Part shown: positions 27,272 to 37,039 of the stretch, one piece after another
Position numbering within the stretch: position 1 is the stretch's first letter
How the letters are laid out: each line of letters begins with the position of its first letter
Source of the DNA: Parahoeflea halophila
GTDB taxonomy: Bacteria; Pseudomonadota; Alphaproteobacteria; Rhizobiales; Rhizobiaceae
Length of the DNA: 64,000 nt
Reading direction: 5' to 3'
NCBI RefSeq assembly: GCF_900220985.1
Contig: NZ_OCPC01000002.1
Span: 609,034 to 673,033 of the forward strand
The notes under the pieces: model-generated
What the model was told of the DNA's origin: nothing
The model's database searches: none
The model's input: only the letters and a program-made list of their open reading frames with translations
Program-made: the position numbers and the translations under genes

Positions 27272-30112
27272 ATGAAAGCCGGATTGTTCAGCGCGGGTTA
27301 TTTCAAGATTATTGTGCTGTCCCTGCTCGCTGGCATTCTCTATCTCGGCGCTCAGTTCTTTGTTGATACGTTCCGGGTCAACCGGATCTGGATGGACCGC
27401 GTCGAGATCCCGAGCGCGCTGGCTTTCGACGCCGCGACATTTGACTTCCTCGTTGAAGGTGGCGCGATCTGGCCGGTGCGTGACGGTGTGTCCGTGGCGC
27501 TCGGGCACGCGCCCTGCAACACCCTGGCCATGCGCTCGCCCGAGACGGTGACCCTGGTTTCCGGACCGGCTGGCGAGGCGGGCCGAAAATATGTCCGCGA
27601 GTTGTGTGAATCTGCCCAGGGCGAACGTATCCGCCAGCAGGTTGCCAATTTCAACCAGAGCTACCGTATCGTTGCTGTCTCCGACAACCGCGCAGCCGAC
27701 AGTGCGTTGAAATCCGACCAGGGCGTAGCCTGTGCCGACGGCGTGAGCACGGCGAAGCTGTTCGTGCCCGCCCGTTGCCTGCCCAACAAGTGGGAGGCCA
27801 CGATTGCAGCCGACGGCCGGGCCGTTCAATCGATCACCACGGCAACGATCTCCCAGTTCGACTATGCCTTCCTGGCCAGCGAAACCGAGAGTTTCTTCGG
27901 CGACTGGAAGGTCATCACTCCGGTAATCGACACCCAAACCGGCGAGGCCGGCGAGTACCGCTTCACCACCACCATGACGTTGGGCGACATGCCGGTCAGC
28001 ATCCGCACCATCGGCGCGGTGCGGTCGATCTCGATCAACGGCGCGCCGCTCACCATAGACCCGGAGGTCGGCCGAGACGAGGTAATGGCCGCTGCCGGTA
28101 TGAGGCAACTTGCATCCCTGGCGATCCTTTGTGCCGACGATACCCGTTCGATCGGGCATCATGTCCGCTGCGAGGGTGAAAATCCCCGCGGACGGCCGAT
28201 GGGAACGAAGATCTTTCTGGCCGAACCGAAGGGCCGGACGATTGATATTGAACTGCTGATAGAACCCTCGATCCGGATTGATCGCGGCCTCAGGCGCTAC
28301 CTGGCCGCTCGCCAGAACGGTGCTCCCGACGTTCCGGGTGAAAAGGTCTCGCTCGGCTTCGGACGCATCCGCGTTGCCTGCGACCTGTCCGGATTTGCGG
28401 TTGGCAAATCAGCCAGAGGCAGGTCGGAGACCGGCTGCAATCTGGACTGGAATGTGCCTGACAACCAGCGCGTGGAGCGGCAGTCCGAGCCGTTGACCGG
28501 GCTGGAGCTAGCCGGTCTGCCGGTGCTGGATTCGCAAGGCGCGCTGACCCAGAAGGCCTTCCAGCTCGGGCTGGGCGGGTTGCTGGGTCTGGGAACCGGC
28601 GATTCCGGCTCTGTCGCTGCCGCGCTGACCCGGACGGAGGAGGGCAAAAACCCGTCGCTGACCCTGATCCCCGACTACCAGGAAAAAGCGCTGGCCGCGC
28701 TTGAGCAGAACTACACCTGCCCGAACGACGAGGAGCGCTGTGCCCGGCGGGCCGATCTGGTGATCCTCGATGCCGGGGGCGAGGACGCCGGCAACGTGCT
28801 CGCGATTGCCAGCCTGCCGCAACCGCGCACCGGCATGTCGTCATGGGACATCGAAACACTGGAGCTGACGGCGTCCGCCAAGAGCCCGCTGGCTGCCTAT
28901 GCCTGGCGCAATTACGATCTGCGCGGAACGCCGGGGTCCGCTTTCAAGCTGGTGACGGCGCTGGCGGCCAGCCAGCATGTGCTCGACAGCGGCGACAAGG
29001 CGCTAGAAAGCGTGCTGTTGGGCACAGCAACCCCGCTCCAGATCGCCGACCTGTTCGGCATTGCCGCGACACGGCCTTCGTTCAACGGCCGCTGCAAACC
29101 GGACTACGAGGAGCGCGACCCGGAAAAGATGAACGCACTGCCGATCCCGGGGGCCCGGGACAGGATCGTCTTCTGCATGGGCAACTCGGCATCCTCTGCC
29201 GGCGTACGCAGCGGTATCAGTCACATCCTCGAAACCGGGGTGGAAAGCGGCTGCGGTGACGCCCGAACCCCCAGGGCCGGCATGTGCGAGGCGATCAAGC
29301 GGTCGTCGAACCTGTTTTTCGCCGGCATTGCCATGTATCTCGACGCCGATAAATTGCTCGATCCGGAAACCGGTTTCGAGCACACCGATCCGGTTTCCGA
29401 TCTCATCCTGGCGAAAGAAGCCGCGCGGTTCTTCCCCGCCGCCCGCGACCCCGATGCCATTGCGCGCAAGAGCGCGCTCGACATTCTCGATGTCAATTAT
29501 CCTGCAACCGGCCGCGGCCGTGCCAGCCCGCTGATCGTTGAAGCCGGGCTGCCGGTGCCACCCGGCGAGCCACGGCGTCTGCGGCTGGCGCGTGGCGGCA
29601 TCGGTCTCAGTGTCAGTGCCAGCCCGCTGGCCATGGCCACCGTCACCGCCTCCGTTGCAACTGGCAAGATTGTCAGGCCGCACCTGGTGCCGCGCGCCGA
29701 ACGCGGACCGTCGGATGATCCGGTGGAGGGCGAACCCCTCCTGATCGCCCCGCCGGAGAAACAGGCGCTGGCAGACAGGTTTCTGCGCGAACTGCGCGAC
29801 GGCATGGGCGCGGTGATCCGCAAAAGCGGCGGCACCTCGCGCAGCGCCTTCGCCAAGGTTCCAGAGGAACTGCGCAACTCGGTCTTTGCCAAGACCGGCA
29901 CGGCGCCAGTGTTCAATCATGTCAACGCGCCGTCCGACGGTCGATATGCCTCCTGGCTGGTCGGTTATGTCGATCCGCAGCAGGGCCTTCCCGGCATTGA
30001 CCGGAAACTTGCCTTCGCCTGCCGGGTGGCCTTTTCCCCAAGCTACGGCGGATCGGCCTGCGGGCCGATCGTGCGGGATTTTCTCCTCGCCCTTTATGAG
30101 GACGGAGAATGA
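27272..30112 (+). CDS. penicillin-binding-protein-type transpeptidase (946 aa)
   Basis: A single N-terminal helix (about residues 8-31) anchors a large periplasmic protein. Residues about 500-940 form a class B PBP transpeptidase domain with all catalytic motifs: SAFK (Ser556, Lys559), SSN (678-680) and KTGT (874-877). The distance from SxxK to SxN is about 120 residues, more than the usual 50 or so, and indicates an insertion rich in cysteine-containing segments. Residues 32-500 have no recognised domain. The gene overlaps the SEDS-protein gene by 4 bp (ATGA), as expected for a matched SEDS-bPBP synthase pair. It is larger than FtsI or PBP2 (about 580-640 aa). Confidence 0.88.
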   Translation: MKAGLFSAGYFKIIVLSLLAGILYLGAQFFVDTFRVNRIWMDRVEIPSALAFDAATFDFLVEGGAIWPVRDGVSVALGHAPCNTLAMRSPETVTLVSGPAGEAGRKYVRELCESAQGERIRQQVANFNQSYRIVAVSDNRAADSALKSDQGVACADGVSTAKLFVPARCLPNKWEATIAADGRAVQSITTATISQFDYAFLASETESFFGDWKVITPVIDTQTGEAGEYRFTTTMTLGDMPVSIRTIGAVRSISINGAPLTIDPEVGRDEVMAAAGMRQLASLAILCADDTRSIGHHVRCEGENPRGRPMGTKIFLAEPKGRTIDIELLIEPSIRIDRGLRRYLAARQNGAPDVPGEKVSLGFGRIRVACDLSGFAVGKSARGRSETGCNLDWNVPDNQRVERQSEPLTGLELAGLPVLDSQGALTQKAFQLGLGGLLGLGTGDSGSVAAALTRTEEGKNPSLTLIPDYQEKALAALEQNYTCPNDEERCARRADLVILDAGGEDAGNVLAIASLPQPRTGMSSWDIETLELTASAKSPLAAYAWRNYDLRGTPGSAFKLVTALAASQHVLDSGDKALESVLLGTATPLQIADLFGIAATRPSFNGRCKPDYEERDPEKMNALPIPGARDRIVFCMGNSASSAGVRSGISHILETGVESGCGDARTPRAGMCEAIKRSSNLFFAGIAMYLDADKLLDPETGFEHTDPVSDLILAKEAARFFPAARDPDAIARKSALDILDVNYPATGRGRASPLIVEAGLPVPPGEPRRLRLARGGIGLSVSASPLAMATVTASVATGKIVRPHLVPRAERGPSDDPVEGEPLLIAPPEKQALADRFLRELRDGMGAVIRKSGGTSRSAFAKVPEELRNSVFAKTGTAPVFNHVNAPSDGRYASWLVGYVDPQQGLPGIDRKLAFACRVAFSPSYGGSACGPIVRDFLLALYEDGE

Positions 30113-33100
30113 GGATCGTCCGCTCACTCACCTCGGCTCTTGGCATCGGGATACGCCTGGTCTTCGGGCTTGCCACGCTGGCCGTGATCTTCTGGTGGAT
30201 GGCTGCGCTTTTCACTGCCGCCGGTCAGGCGCCGCGGTTCAGCGCGCTGGGGGAGCTGAAGCTGATGGTGCCGCGCGGCGAAGAGGTGGTGCTCGGGCGC
30301 GCCGAATTGCTCCAGCCGGCAGGGGCCCGATCGGCAGAACTGCAGCATGTGCGGCTGCGCGCGAGTGAAGACGGTCAGTTGCTGATCAGCAGGGTGGCGG
30401 AGTTGCGTGGCCTCAATGTCGAGTTCGGGGGCAAGACCGAGGAAGGCTCGAGCGAGCGTTATGAAATCTCGCGCCAGGACGGCGCCCATACCCTGCTTTC
30501 GGCCGGCTCTCAGTTCGTCAAGATCTCGGTGACGGACGACGACGGCATCGCATTTTCGGTCGAGGACTGGAGCGGAAGAGCCTCGACGGCGATTGTCTAT
30601 CGCGACGGCGCGGAAATCCTTGTCGACGGAAAACCCGCCGCTGCGTGTTACGAACAGAGCACCGCCGGCTGGGTTCTGTGGCAGGCCAACCGGCTGAGCC
30701 ATCACATCACCGAGAGAGTGTCGCATCTGCTCGAGCCTCTCGGCCTGGGTGATCTGCTGCGCCGAAAGGGCAGGGCGACAATTGCGGTGCTCGGCGGCGA
30801 TGTGGATTGCACCATGCACAGCTACGCCCTGGTGGCCATGCCGCGCGCCAACCCCGAGCTCGAATTCGTGGTTCACAAGAACCTCTCCGACGACCGCCTG
30901 TTCGTCTCGATTCACCGCGACGCCCAGCTTGTTCCCGTCAGCTTCGAGACCTGGCTCGACGGCGAGAGGATTCGCCACAATTACGGCCGCACCGGCATCG
31001 AGATCCCGGTCGCGTCGACCTCGGACCTTGAAAACCCGCCGGTCACGCATTTCACCGCCGGCAAGACCCGCTATGCGATCGAAACGGCGGCCACGGCGGA
31101 AGCCGGGTGGGAGGTTCAGATTGTGCCCAACCGGAGGATCGCGCTGTTTGATGACGGCATCTGTGCTCAGGCCTTACTGGCCGATGTCGAAACTGCCTCG
31201 GCCGAGGATTGCCCGCCGCCGCTCGACAGTTCGCCAAACCTTCTGCCCAAGGGCGCCAGCATCGAGGTGTCGCAGGTTGAGCTGCCGTCTACGTTAGACA
31301 GGTTGTTCGTCAGCAGTCCCGAGGGGCTGGTGAGTGCCGAGATCCTGGCCCGGGGCGCGGCCATCTGCCTGTGCCTGCTGATCGTGCTGGCCGTCCCGGG
31401 CGCCACCGTCTGGCGCGCCAATGGCTCGATCGTGCGGGCCGCTTTGCTCACCCTGGCCGGCGGCTTCGTGCTGCTGCTTGCGCTGTTGCCCGATCTGGTT
31501 GCGATCGCCCGCTTGATCACCGATGTTCCCGACGCCTCGATGTGGCTGTTTTACGGGCTGGGAGCCATCTGGGCCTGCGCGACGATCGTCGTCATGCTCG
31601 ACCGTTCGGGCGGGGCGGGCCTTTCGGCCTTCTGGCTGGTTCTGACGGGCATCATCGCCATCGGTTCGATCTCGATGTTCACCATGAGCGCGGAGGGCCC
31701 CAACACCGACTGGGAGCGCTTCTTCATCAAGCACAAGCTCGTCGTTCTCGATATACTTCCGCTGTTCGTGATGGCGCTGACGATTGTTTCGCCGACCGCG
31801 CTCAAGCTGAGGATCGGCAATGACTTTGCCGGCCGCCCCTCCTTTTTCTCGCCGACGATGTGGCTCCTGGCGATCGTCTTTGCCCTGTTCGCAGCCTGGT
31901 TCTTCCTCGGCAACCAGACCGGCCTCGGCGGCTCTATCCAGCCGGTCGAGGCCGGCAAGTTTGCCATTGTCGTGCTCCTGGGGGCGACGCTGGCGCAATG
32001 GCTGATCCGCGCCCGGCTGTTGGCCCAGGCCTGGTTCGGCATCACACTGATCGCCGTCATTCTCTCGACCCTTTTCCTGGTCGCGCTCCTGTTCGTCCCG
32101 GCGGTCAAATCCGACTATTCGCCCCTGATCATCATCGGTTCGGCCACGGCGATCACCGCAGTGGTCGGCGTCATGGCGATCGGCTGGCGAATCCGCGAAG
32201 AGGAATATGATGACCTCAGGGACATTCGCCGGATCCCGCTGTCCTACGTGCCGTCGATCCAGGATTACCGGCTGAGCCATGGCCAGTTCGCGCTTCTGCT
32301 GCTGGTGTTTGCCGCCATCATCCTGGCGCCGCTGCTGGCGCTCGAACAGGCGCGGCGGCTTGTCGAAGTGGTGACCGGATCGCCCGAATACCTGATTGCC
32401 GCAGCGCTGGTGCTGCTTCTGCTGCTGGTCATGCTGGTCAGGACGCTCGCAATCCCGCGGGCAGTCTTCATCCTCATGCTGGGGCTGCCGCTGGCGCTGA
32501 TGGGAACCTGGGCGCTGATGCGCGGCGAGCTGCTCATCCTGGTGCTGGCCGTGGCCTGCCTGCTTGTCGTCACCTTCGCGGTCGCCATTCGCAACCGGGT
32601 GAACTGGACGCTGGCGCGGGTCGCCATAGCCGCCCCGCTGATCGCGCTGGTTATGGCCGCGGCCTTGCGCGATGTGCCGGCCAAGGCAGGGCTGGGCGTA
32701 GAGGACTGGTCCTGGTTCCAAGGCCCCGACAAGCAGATCACCGAATTGGAGAAAGTGCTCGGTGAGGGTCGCCGGCTGCCGGTTGAACGCTTGATGAGCT
32801 GGGCGGATCTGCGCTTTGGCCGGACCGGTGGCTACGAGGAGCCGAGGCAGTTGTCGCTGCGCGACATGAACTTCCACGTGCTCAGGTCACGCGCCACCCT
32901 GGCCAATGCGCCATGCGGAATGAGTGCGGAACTGACGGCGGCGCCGTACAATATCGGCCAGGCGGTCGGCTGGCTGGGTGACGCGATTTCCACCGGGCTC
33001 GGCATTTCCTGCCCGGACGAGGCGCTGGCGGCAGACACGCTGCGCTGTACCCCTTCGACCCTTAAGGGACCGGTCAGGCCCCATTGCGTGCCCGTTGTGC

Positions 33101-33504
33101 AGAGTGATTTTGCCGCCACCTACATCGTCACCCGCCATGGCAATGCCGCGGCCATCCTGCTGATCACGCTGCAGGCCTGCTTTATCTTTCTCGTCATCAG
33201 CCTTTATCTCAAGCTTCAGGCCAAACGCTCCCGCGATCCGGTCGAGACCGGCGCCGATCAGGCGCTGGCCTGCATTGCGCTGGGGGCCGGCATGCTGTTC
33301 CTGATGCAATGGATTCTGGCCTGGTCGAATGCATTCGGCCTGTTGCCGGTCATGGGGCAGCCGATGACATGGTTGTCGGCGGGAACAAGTCACCACCTAT
33401 TCATGGCAATTCCGGCAGCACTGGTGCTCCTCGTGGCGGTCCGCCTTGCAGGAATGAAAGCACCCGTGTTAACAATTCGTATACCGCCAAGACGCCGGGG
33501 TTGA
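30109..33504 (+). CDS. SEDS-family (FtsW/RodA-type) polytopic protein with periplasmic N-terminal domain (1131 aa)
   Basis: Residues 15-37 form one helix, then about 40-400 form a soluble, beta-rich domain likely in the periplasm. Many helices follow. SEDS signatures are visible: SIQPVEAGKFAIVVLL from residue 609 corresponds to the FQPSE-AK-A segment, SDFAATYIVTRHG with Asp1000 corresponds to the catalytic aspartate of the TDFIF loop, and GLLPVMGQPMTWLSAGTSHHL matches the last-loop motif of FtsW/RodA. SEDS proteins polymerise lipid II glycan strands. The long N-terminal domain and a second extracytoplasmic insertion near residues 855-985 are not usual. It is translationally coupled to the PBP gene. 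Confidence 0.83.
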   Translation: MRIVRSLTSALGIGIRLVFGLATLAVIFWWMAALFTAAGQAPRFSALGELKLMVPRGEEVVLGRAELLQPAGARSAELQHVRLRASEDGQLLISRVAELRGLNVEFGGKTEEGSSERYEISRQDGAHTLLSAGSQFVKISVTDDDGIAFSVEDWSGRASTAIVYRDGAEILVDGKPAAACYEQSTAGWVLWQANRLSHHITERVSHLLEPLGLGDLLRRKGRATIAVLGGDVDCTMHSYALVAMPRANPELEFVVHKNLSDDRLFVSIHRDAQLVPVSFETWLDGERIRHNYGRTGIEIPVASTSDLENPPVTHFTAGKTRYAIETAATAEAGWEVQIVPNRRIALFDDGICAQALLADVETASAEDCPPPLDSSPNLLPKGASIEVSQVELPSTLDRLFVSSPEGLVSAEILARGAAICLCLLIVLAVPGATVWRANGSIVRAALLTLAGGFVLLLALLPDLVAIARLITDVPDASMWLFYGLGAIWACATIVVMLDRSGGAGLSAFWLVLTGIIAIGSISMFTMSAEGPNTDWERFFIKHKLVVLDILPLFVMALTIVSPTALKLRIGNDFAGRPSFFSPTMWLLAIVFALFAAWFFLGNQTGLGGSIQPVEAGKFAIVVLLGATLAQWLIRARLLAQAWFGITLIAVILSTLFLVALLFVPAVKSDYSPLIIIGSATAITAVVGVMAIGWRIREEEYDDLRDIRRIPLSYVPSIQDYRLSHGQFALLLLVFAAIILAPLLALEQARRLVEVVTGSPEYLIAAALVLLLLLVMLVRTLAIPRAVFILMLGLPLALMGTWALMRGELLILVLAVACLLVVTFAVAIRNRVNWTLARVAIAAPLIALVMAAALRDVPAKAGLGVEDWSWFQGPDKQITELEKVLGEGRRLPVERLMSWADLRFGRTGGYEEPRQLSLRDMNFHVLRSRATLANAPCGMSAELTAAPYNIGQAVGWLGDAISTGLGISCPDEALAADTLRCTPSTLKGPVRPHCVPVVQSDFAATYIVTRHGNAAAILLITLQACFIFLVISLYLKLQAKRSRDPVETGADQALACIALGAGMLFLMQWILAWSNAFGLLPVMGQPMTWLSAGTSHHLFMAIPAALVLLVAVRLAGMKAPVLTIRIPPRRRG

Positions 33505-33542
33505 ACACCAGTAGAGTTTGAGTAGAGGGAGCAGGCGTTGAG

Positions 33543-35771
33543 ATGGACAAGAACAACAAAGACGGGAACGCGGTCCTCAGCACGATCCGGCTGAAGCAAG
33601 GTTTCATCATCCTCTTTGCTGCAGTTGCATTCTTCATGACTGCATATGCAACGAGCGGTGGCGCGCGAATATTCATGACCGAGACCTATGCCTGGGTCGG
33701 CATTACCGCGCTGGCAGTCGGTTTCCTGGCCTTTACCTCGCTGGTTCTTGGCGACGGCATATCCTCCAACCGGATCACCCAGATTGCCCTGGTGATGCCG
33801 TTCTATCTGGTCGCCGTGGCGATTTGCTGGATCTCCTCCTTTGCCTCCTACCATCAGCAGTTCCTCAGCGTCGGCGGCTCCGATCTCGCCAATGCCGAGA
33901 CCAACCTGCGGCAGATGGGGCTCTATGCCCATAACATCAACAAGGAAATGAACGAGCGCTATCTCGATGAGAAGGCGGAGCTTCTCGGCGACGAGGCGTT
34001 GAAGGACTACTCGACCCGGATGGGCGCTCTTACCGACGAGTTGCGAGACCGTGACAAGAAACGGGAAATCGCCTCCGAGCTGCAGACGCTGATCGAGACC
34101 AGGAAGGTCGAACTGCGGAACCGGCAGGGTGAGCTGAAGACCCAGCAGGGCGAGGTCGAGCGCAATCTGGCCAAGCTGACGACCGAGATCGGGGAACTGG
34201 AGGCGCTGGTTGCCGCAACCGAGGCCCGGGTGGCTGCTTCCGTCGAGCGCGTCGACAACCTCGAGATCGCGCTGAAGCAGGAAGAAGGCGAGCCCGGTGT
34301 TTCGCCGGCCAGCAAGGCCATTCTCCTGGCCGACGGCCTGGCCAGTCAGCTCACCGACGATCCCGCTTGCAATCGCAGGCGCCGTGCCGGCACCGGCGGG
34401 GGATTGAAGGGCACCTGTTACAATGCTCTTGGTGAGAACCTTGCCGACTCCCGGGCAGAGCTTGCCAGCCTGCGCAAGGACCAGGAAGCGGCGCGCAATC
34501 GGCTGCTGGCGGCAAATCAGGAACAGGCCGCGCTGCAGTCGCAGGTCGTGCAGATCGCGCAAGACCTGGACACCACCACGAGCCAGCTCGGCGAGGACGT
34601 GGCTTCCGGCTACACGCTCGATGCCGACGGTTTCCTGCAAAGCGTCAACGCCTTCATAGACACGCCGTCGCAGACCACCTTCAAGCAGACCGCCAGTTAC
34701 TGCCAGGTGGTCACCGAGGTACTGTCGGACCTCAAGTCGGTGTCCGACTTGCCGGCCTGCGAGCCCCAGGCGCTGATGGCCGTATTCCGGCAGATCGATA
34801 CGCTCGATGCCGAGCAGGCGGCCTTCGCCCAGGCTTGTGACGAGACCGACCGTCGCAAGCAGATCATCGATGATCTGCGCGGCGAGATGCTGGATCTCTC
34901 CGGCCCCGAGCGGCTCAAGCCGGTCACCCGGGCCTATGACGAGATGCGCGCTGATGTGCTGGAAACCTGCCTGGTTGCCGCCGAACAGCGCGGTCTTGAA
35001 GGCGGCCCTTACCGCGAGGATCTCGCCAGCCTCTATGACCGGATCAACCCGTCACAGGATGCCATCAGCAAGGCCATCGGCAAGGTCGAGGCGCTGTTCA
35101 ACGGAACCGCGTCTGCGCGGGATTACTTCCCGGCCCTGCTGGCGCTGCTGCAGGAGCTGTCATTGCTGCTTTCCAAATTGTTCTGGGATGCCAATGTCGT
35201 TTCCAAGGCCTCGAAGCGGAAGGAGGATCTGGACATCGCCGATCTCGATCTGGACGCGAAGCCCGATGACCCCGATTCCGTTCTGGCCGCCAAGAACGTG
35301 ATCCTCAACACGGTGTTTGACAAGCAGGGCTACCTGCTGCCGCATCTCTATGACGAGGAATATTCGCACGAGATGCGCAGCCAGATGCGGCTTATCGTCG
35401 ACAGCCTGTTCCGCAAACAGCTGGCGCGCAAGACCGGGCGCGGCATCCTGATCTCCGAACAGGGACTGGCCGAAGTGGGCCGCCGGATCCGCAGGCACAA
35501 TGACACCGCTCACCCGGGAGGCGCCGAAGCGGAACCCCCCGCCACAGAGGCATCCGGGATGGTGGCAGAGAAGAACGTCGCGGAGCCGCAAGGAGAAACC
35601 GCGACCGGCTCATCCAACGAGGACAAGCCGGTCGCGCGTCCGGTCCCGGCGCAACACGGGCTTGCGGCAGCACAGGCGGAGCAGCTCGAGGAGGCAGAGG
35701 CCAATTCCACCCAGCGTCCGCGCCGCCGCAGGCCGGTGGTGGTCCGGCCCAATTTCCGGCGCGAACTCTGA
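33543..35771 (+). CDS. membrane protein with long coiled coil (742 aa)
   Basis: Three hydrophobic helices (residues about 20-37, 47-68 and 76-97) are followed by a long charged coiled-coil region (about 110-370) with heptads and few helix breakers. A helical region comes next (about 390-580), then a disordered tail rich in Pro, Glu and Arg. The ATG has GAGGGAGCAGG upstream. It follows the SEDS gene by 38 bp. No domain is recognised. It resembles membrane-bound spacer or sensor subunits that report to cytosolic ATPases or GTPases, and is the last plus-strand gene before the convergent GTPase gene. Confidence 0.75.
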   Translation: MDKNNKDGNAVLSTIRLKQGFIILFAAVAFFMTAYATSGGARIFMTETYAWVGITALAVGFLAFTSLVLGDGISSNRITQIALVMPFYLVAVAICWISSFASYHQQFLSVGGSDLANAETNLRQMGLYAHNINKEMNERYLDEKAELLGDEALKDYSTRMGALTDELRDRDKKREIASELQTLIETRKVELRNRQGELKTQQGEVERNLAKLTTEIGELEALVAATEARVAASVERVDNLEIALKQEEGEPGVSPASKAILLADGLASQLTDDPACNRRRRAGTGGGLKGTCYNALGENLADSRAELASLRKDQEAARNRLLAANQEQAALQSQVVQIAQDLDTTTSQLGEDVASGYTLDADGFLQSVNAFIDTPSQTTFKQTASYCQVVTEVLSDLKSVSDLPACEPQALMAVFRQIDTLDAEQAAFAQACDETDRRKQIIDDLRGEMLDLSGPERLKPVTRAYDEMRADVLETCLVAAEQRGLEGGPYREDLASLYDRINPSQDAISKAIGKVEALFNGTASARDYFPALLALLQELSLLLSKLFWDANVVSKASKRKEDLDIADLDLDAKPDDPDSVLAAKNVILNTVFDKQGYLLPHLYDEEYSHEMRSQMRLIVDSLFRKQLARKTGRGILISEQGLAEVGRRIRRHNDTAHPGGAEAEPPATEASGMVAEKNVAEPQGETATGSSNEDKPVARPVPAQHGLAAAQAEQLEEAEANSTQRPRRRRPVVVRPNFRREL

Positions 35772-35931
35772 TGTCTCGCCCCTGGGGGGTGGGGGGACTA
35801 TCCGCGTTTGCGTGGAAAGCGGGCGGTCTGGCGATGCAGCCGGCTAGGCCCTGCTGCAAACACTCATTGATATGTGCCGGGTAGCCGAAGGTTCAAGCAA
35901 GCCACGTCGCCGCACGCGTGGCGTCTGCGCG

Positions 35932-36960
35932 TCAGCCCTGGGGTCCGTCCACCGTCTCCGCTGTGGCGGAGGCTGATGCCGCCGGCTGAACCGCGGCTGC
36001 AGCCGGGCTCCGTTCCTTCAGCATGCCGCTGAGGATTTCGTCACGCGTGAACAAGAATGGGCTGTCGAGCCCCAGCGCCGCGAAGATGAAGGGATCCGCG
36101 GTCATGTAGGGGTAGCGGACATTGTCCGGTGTCAGCGGCACCGGAAAGCGCGAATTCCCCGGATCGAGAATTTCCGCATTGGCGTCGATATTGGCGCATC
36201 CCAGCTGCGGATGAAAACCGTAGCTCGACGTGGCGATGAATCTGAGGTCAATGTCCCGCTCCTGCGAAGGAAACGGACGGAAGTCCTTGATGATGTCGAA
36301 GGCAGGCCGCATGTGGGCGTGCAGTATGGCGAGCACCGCTTCGGGCTCGGTGGCGATGTCCCGCGAGCGATTGCCGAACCGCAACAGCAGCAGATCGAAC
36401 ATGCTGATGGCGATGGCGACGCGCTCGAGATTCTGAAATTCCGGCTTTCCGGCCCGTTCGAAGAAGTCCTCGACCTTGTCGATCAGCGCTTCGAAACCTT
36501 CATCGGTGCCGGCATTCAGTGCCGATATGACGAGCACGATGCCTTTGGCCTTCGAAAACCACTCGTCCAGTTCCTTAGCCTTTTCGGCGTGAGGATTTGC
36601 CTTGCCGGCAACATCGCTGCTCGGAAAGGCAGCTTCACCCGGCGCGTCGCGGACATGGATGGTGAATTGCCGGTTCTCGAGAGCTCCTTCAGGCTCGGGC
36701 CCCTCCTGTTGCGGAAGATCAAGTTCGAGATCAAACCGGATGTCTGTTACGCTTTCCGTGGCGTCGGGAAGGTTGCGGTAGTAAGTCCGAAGTAGTTTTC
36801 GGTTTACCCGGTCAGTTTCGATCTTGATGTTGTGAAGTTGACGAAACCCGTGGAAGTTGAGTTCCACGCATTTGGCGAAATCGACAAACAGGTTTGTTTT
36901 GCCTGATCTCACCGGCCCGGTCAGCCCGACGTGAATTTGGTTGTTATCATTAACGGCCAA
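35932..36960 (-). CDS. TRAFAC-type P-loop GTPase, conflict-system style (342 aa)
   Basis: The Walker A motif GPVRSGKT is at residues 15-22, and a switch-II/Walker B segment DAPGE at about 105-109 follows a hydrophobic strand. A second strand (GIVLVISALNAG) and AISMFD near residue 185 stand where the G4 specificity motif should be, which is divergent. This layout resembles the single-unit GTPases of GTPase-associated conflict systems (the DO-GTPase2-like group), not translation or Ras GTPases. It starts at TTG, preceded by AAGGGAA at about 8 nt. Unlike its neighbours it is on the minus strand, facing the 849-aa gene across a 79-bp divergent promoter region. It may be the regulatory switch of the cluster. 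Confidence 0.8.
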   Translation of the reverse strand: MAVNDNNQIHVGLTGPVRSGKTNLFVDFAKCVELNFHGFRQLHNIKIETDRVNRKLLRTYYRNLPDATESVTDIRFDLELDLPQQEGPEPEGALENRQFTIHVRDAPGEAAFPSSDVAGKANPHAEKAKELDEWFSKAKGIVLVISALNAGTDEGFEALIDKVEDFFERAGKPEFQNLERVAIAISMFDLLLLRFGNRSRDIATEPEAVLAILHAHMRPAFDIIKDFRPFPSQERDIDLRFIATSSYGFHPQLGCANIDANAEILDPGNSRFPVPLTPDNVRYPYMTADPFIFAALGLDSPFLFTRDEILSGMLKERSPAAAAVQPAASASATAETVDGPQG

Positions 36961-36986
36961 TTCAGCGTTCCCTTTTGCTGAATTTC

Positions 36987-37016
36987 ATTATAAGTCTTTA
37001 AAAGCAATAAACCATT
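36987..37016 (-). promoter_or_regulatory. promoter with perfect TATAAT -10 for the GTPase gene
   Basis: On the minus strand TATAAT occupies 36992-36987, 27 nt before the TTG start, with a weak -35 (ATGGTT) about 17 bp upstream near 37015-37010. A sigma-70 -10 this perfect is rare in GC-rich alphaproteobacteria. The same 79 bp must also hold the promoter for the divergent gene. Confidence 0.45.
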
Positions 37017-37039
37017 TGAATAGTACAGGAAAGAGTCGA

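Noticed and set aside
31294..32877. A 527-codon minus-strand open frame
   Set aside because: It is antisense to the SEDS gene and has the repetitive polar composition of a shadow frame.
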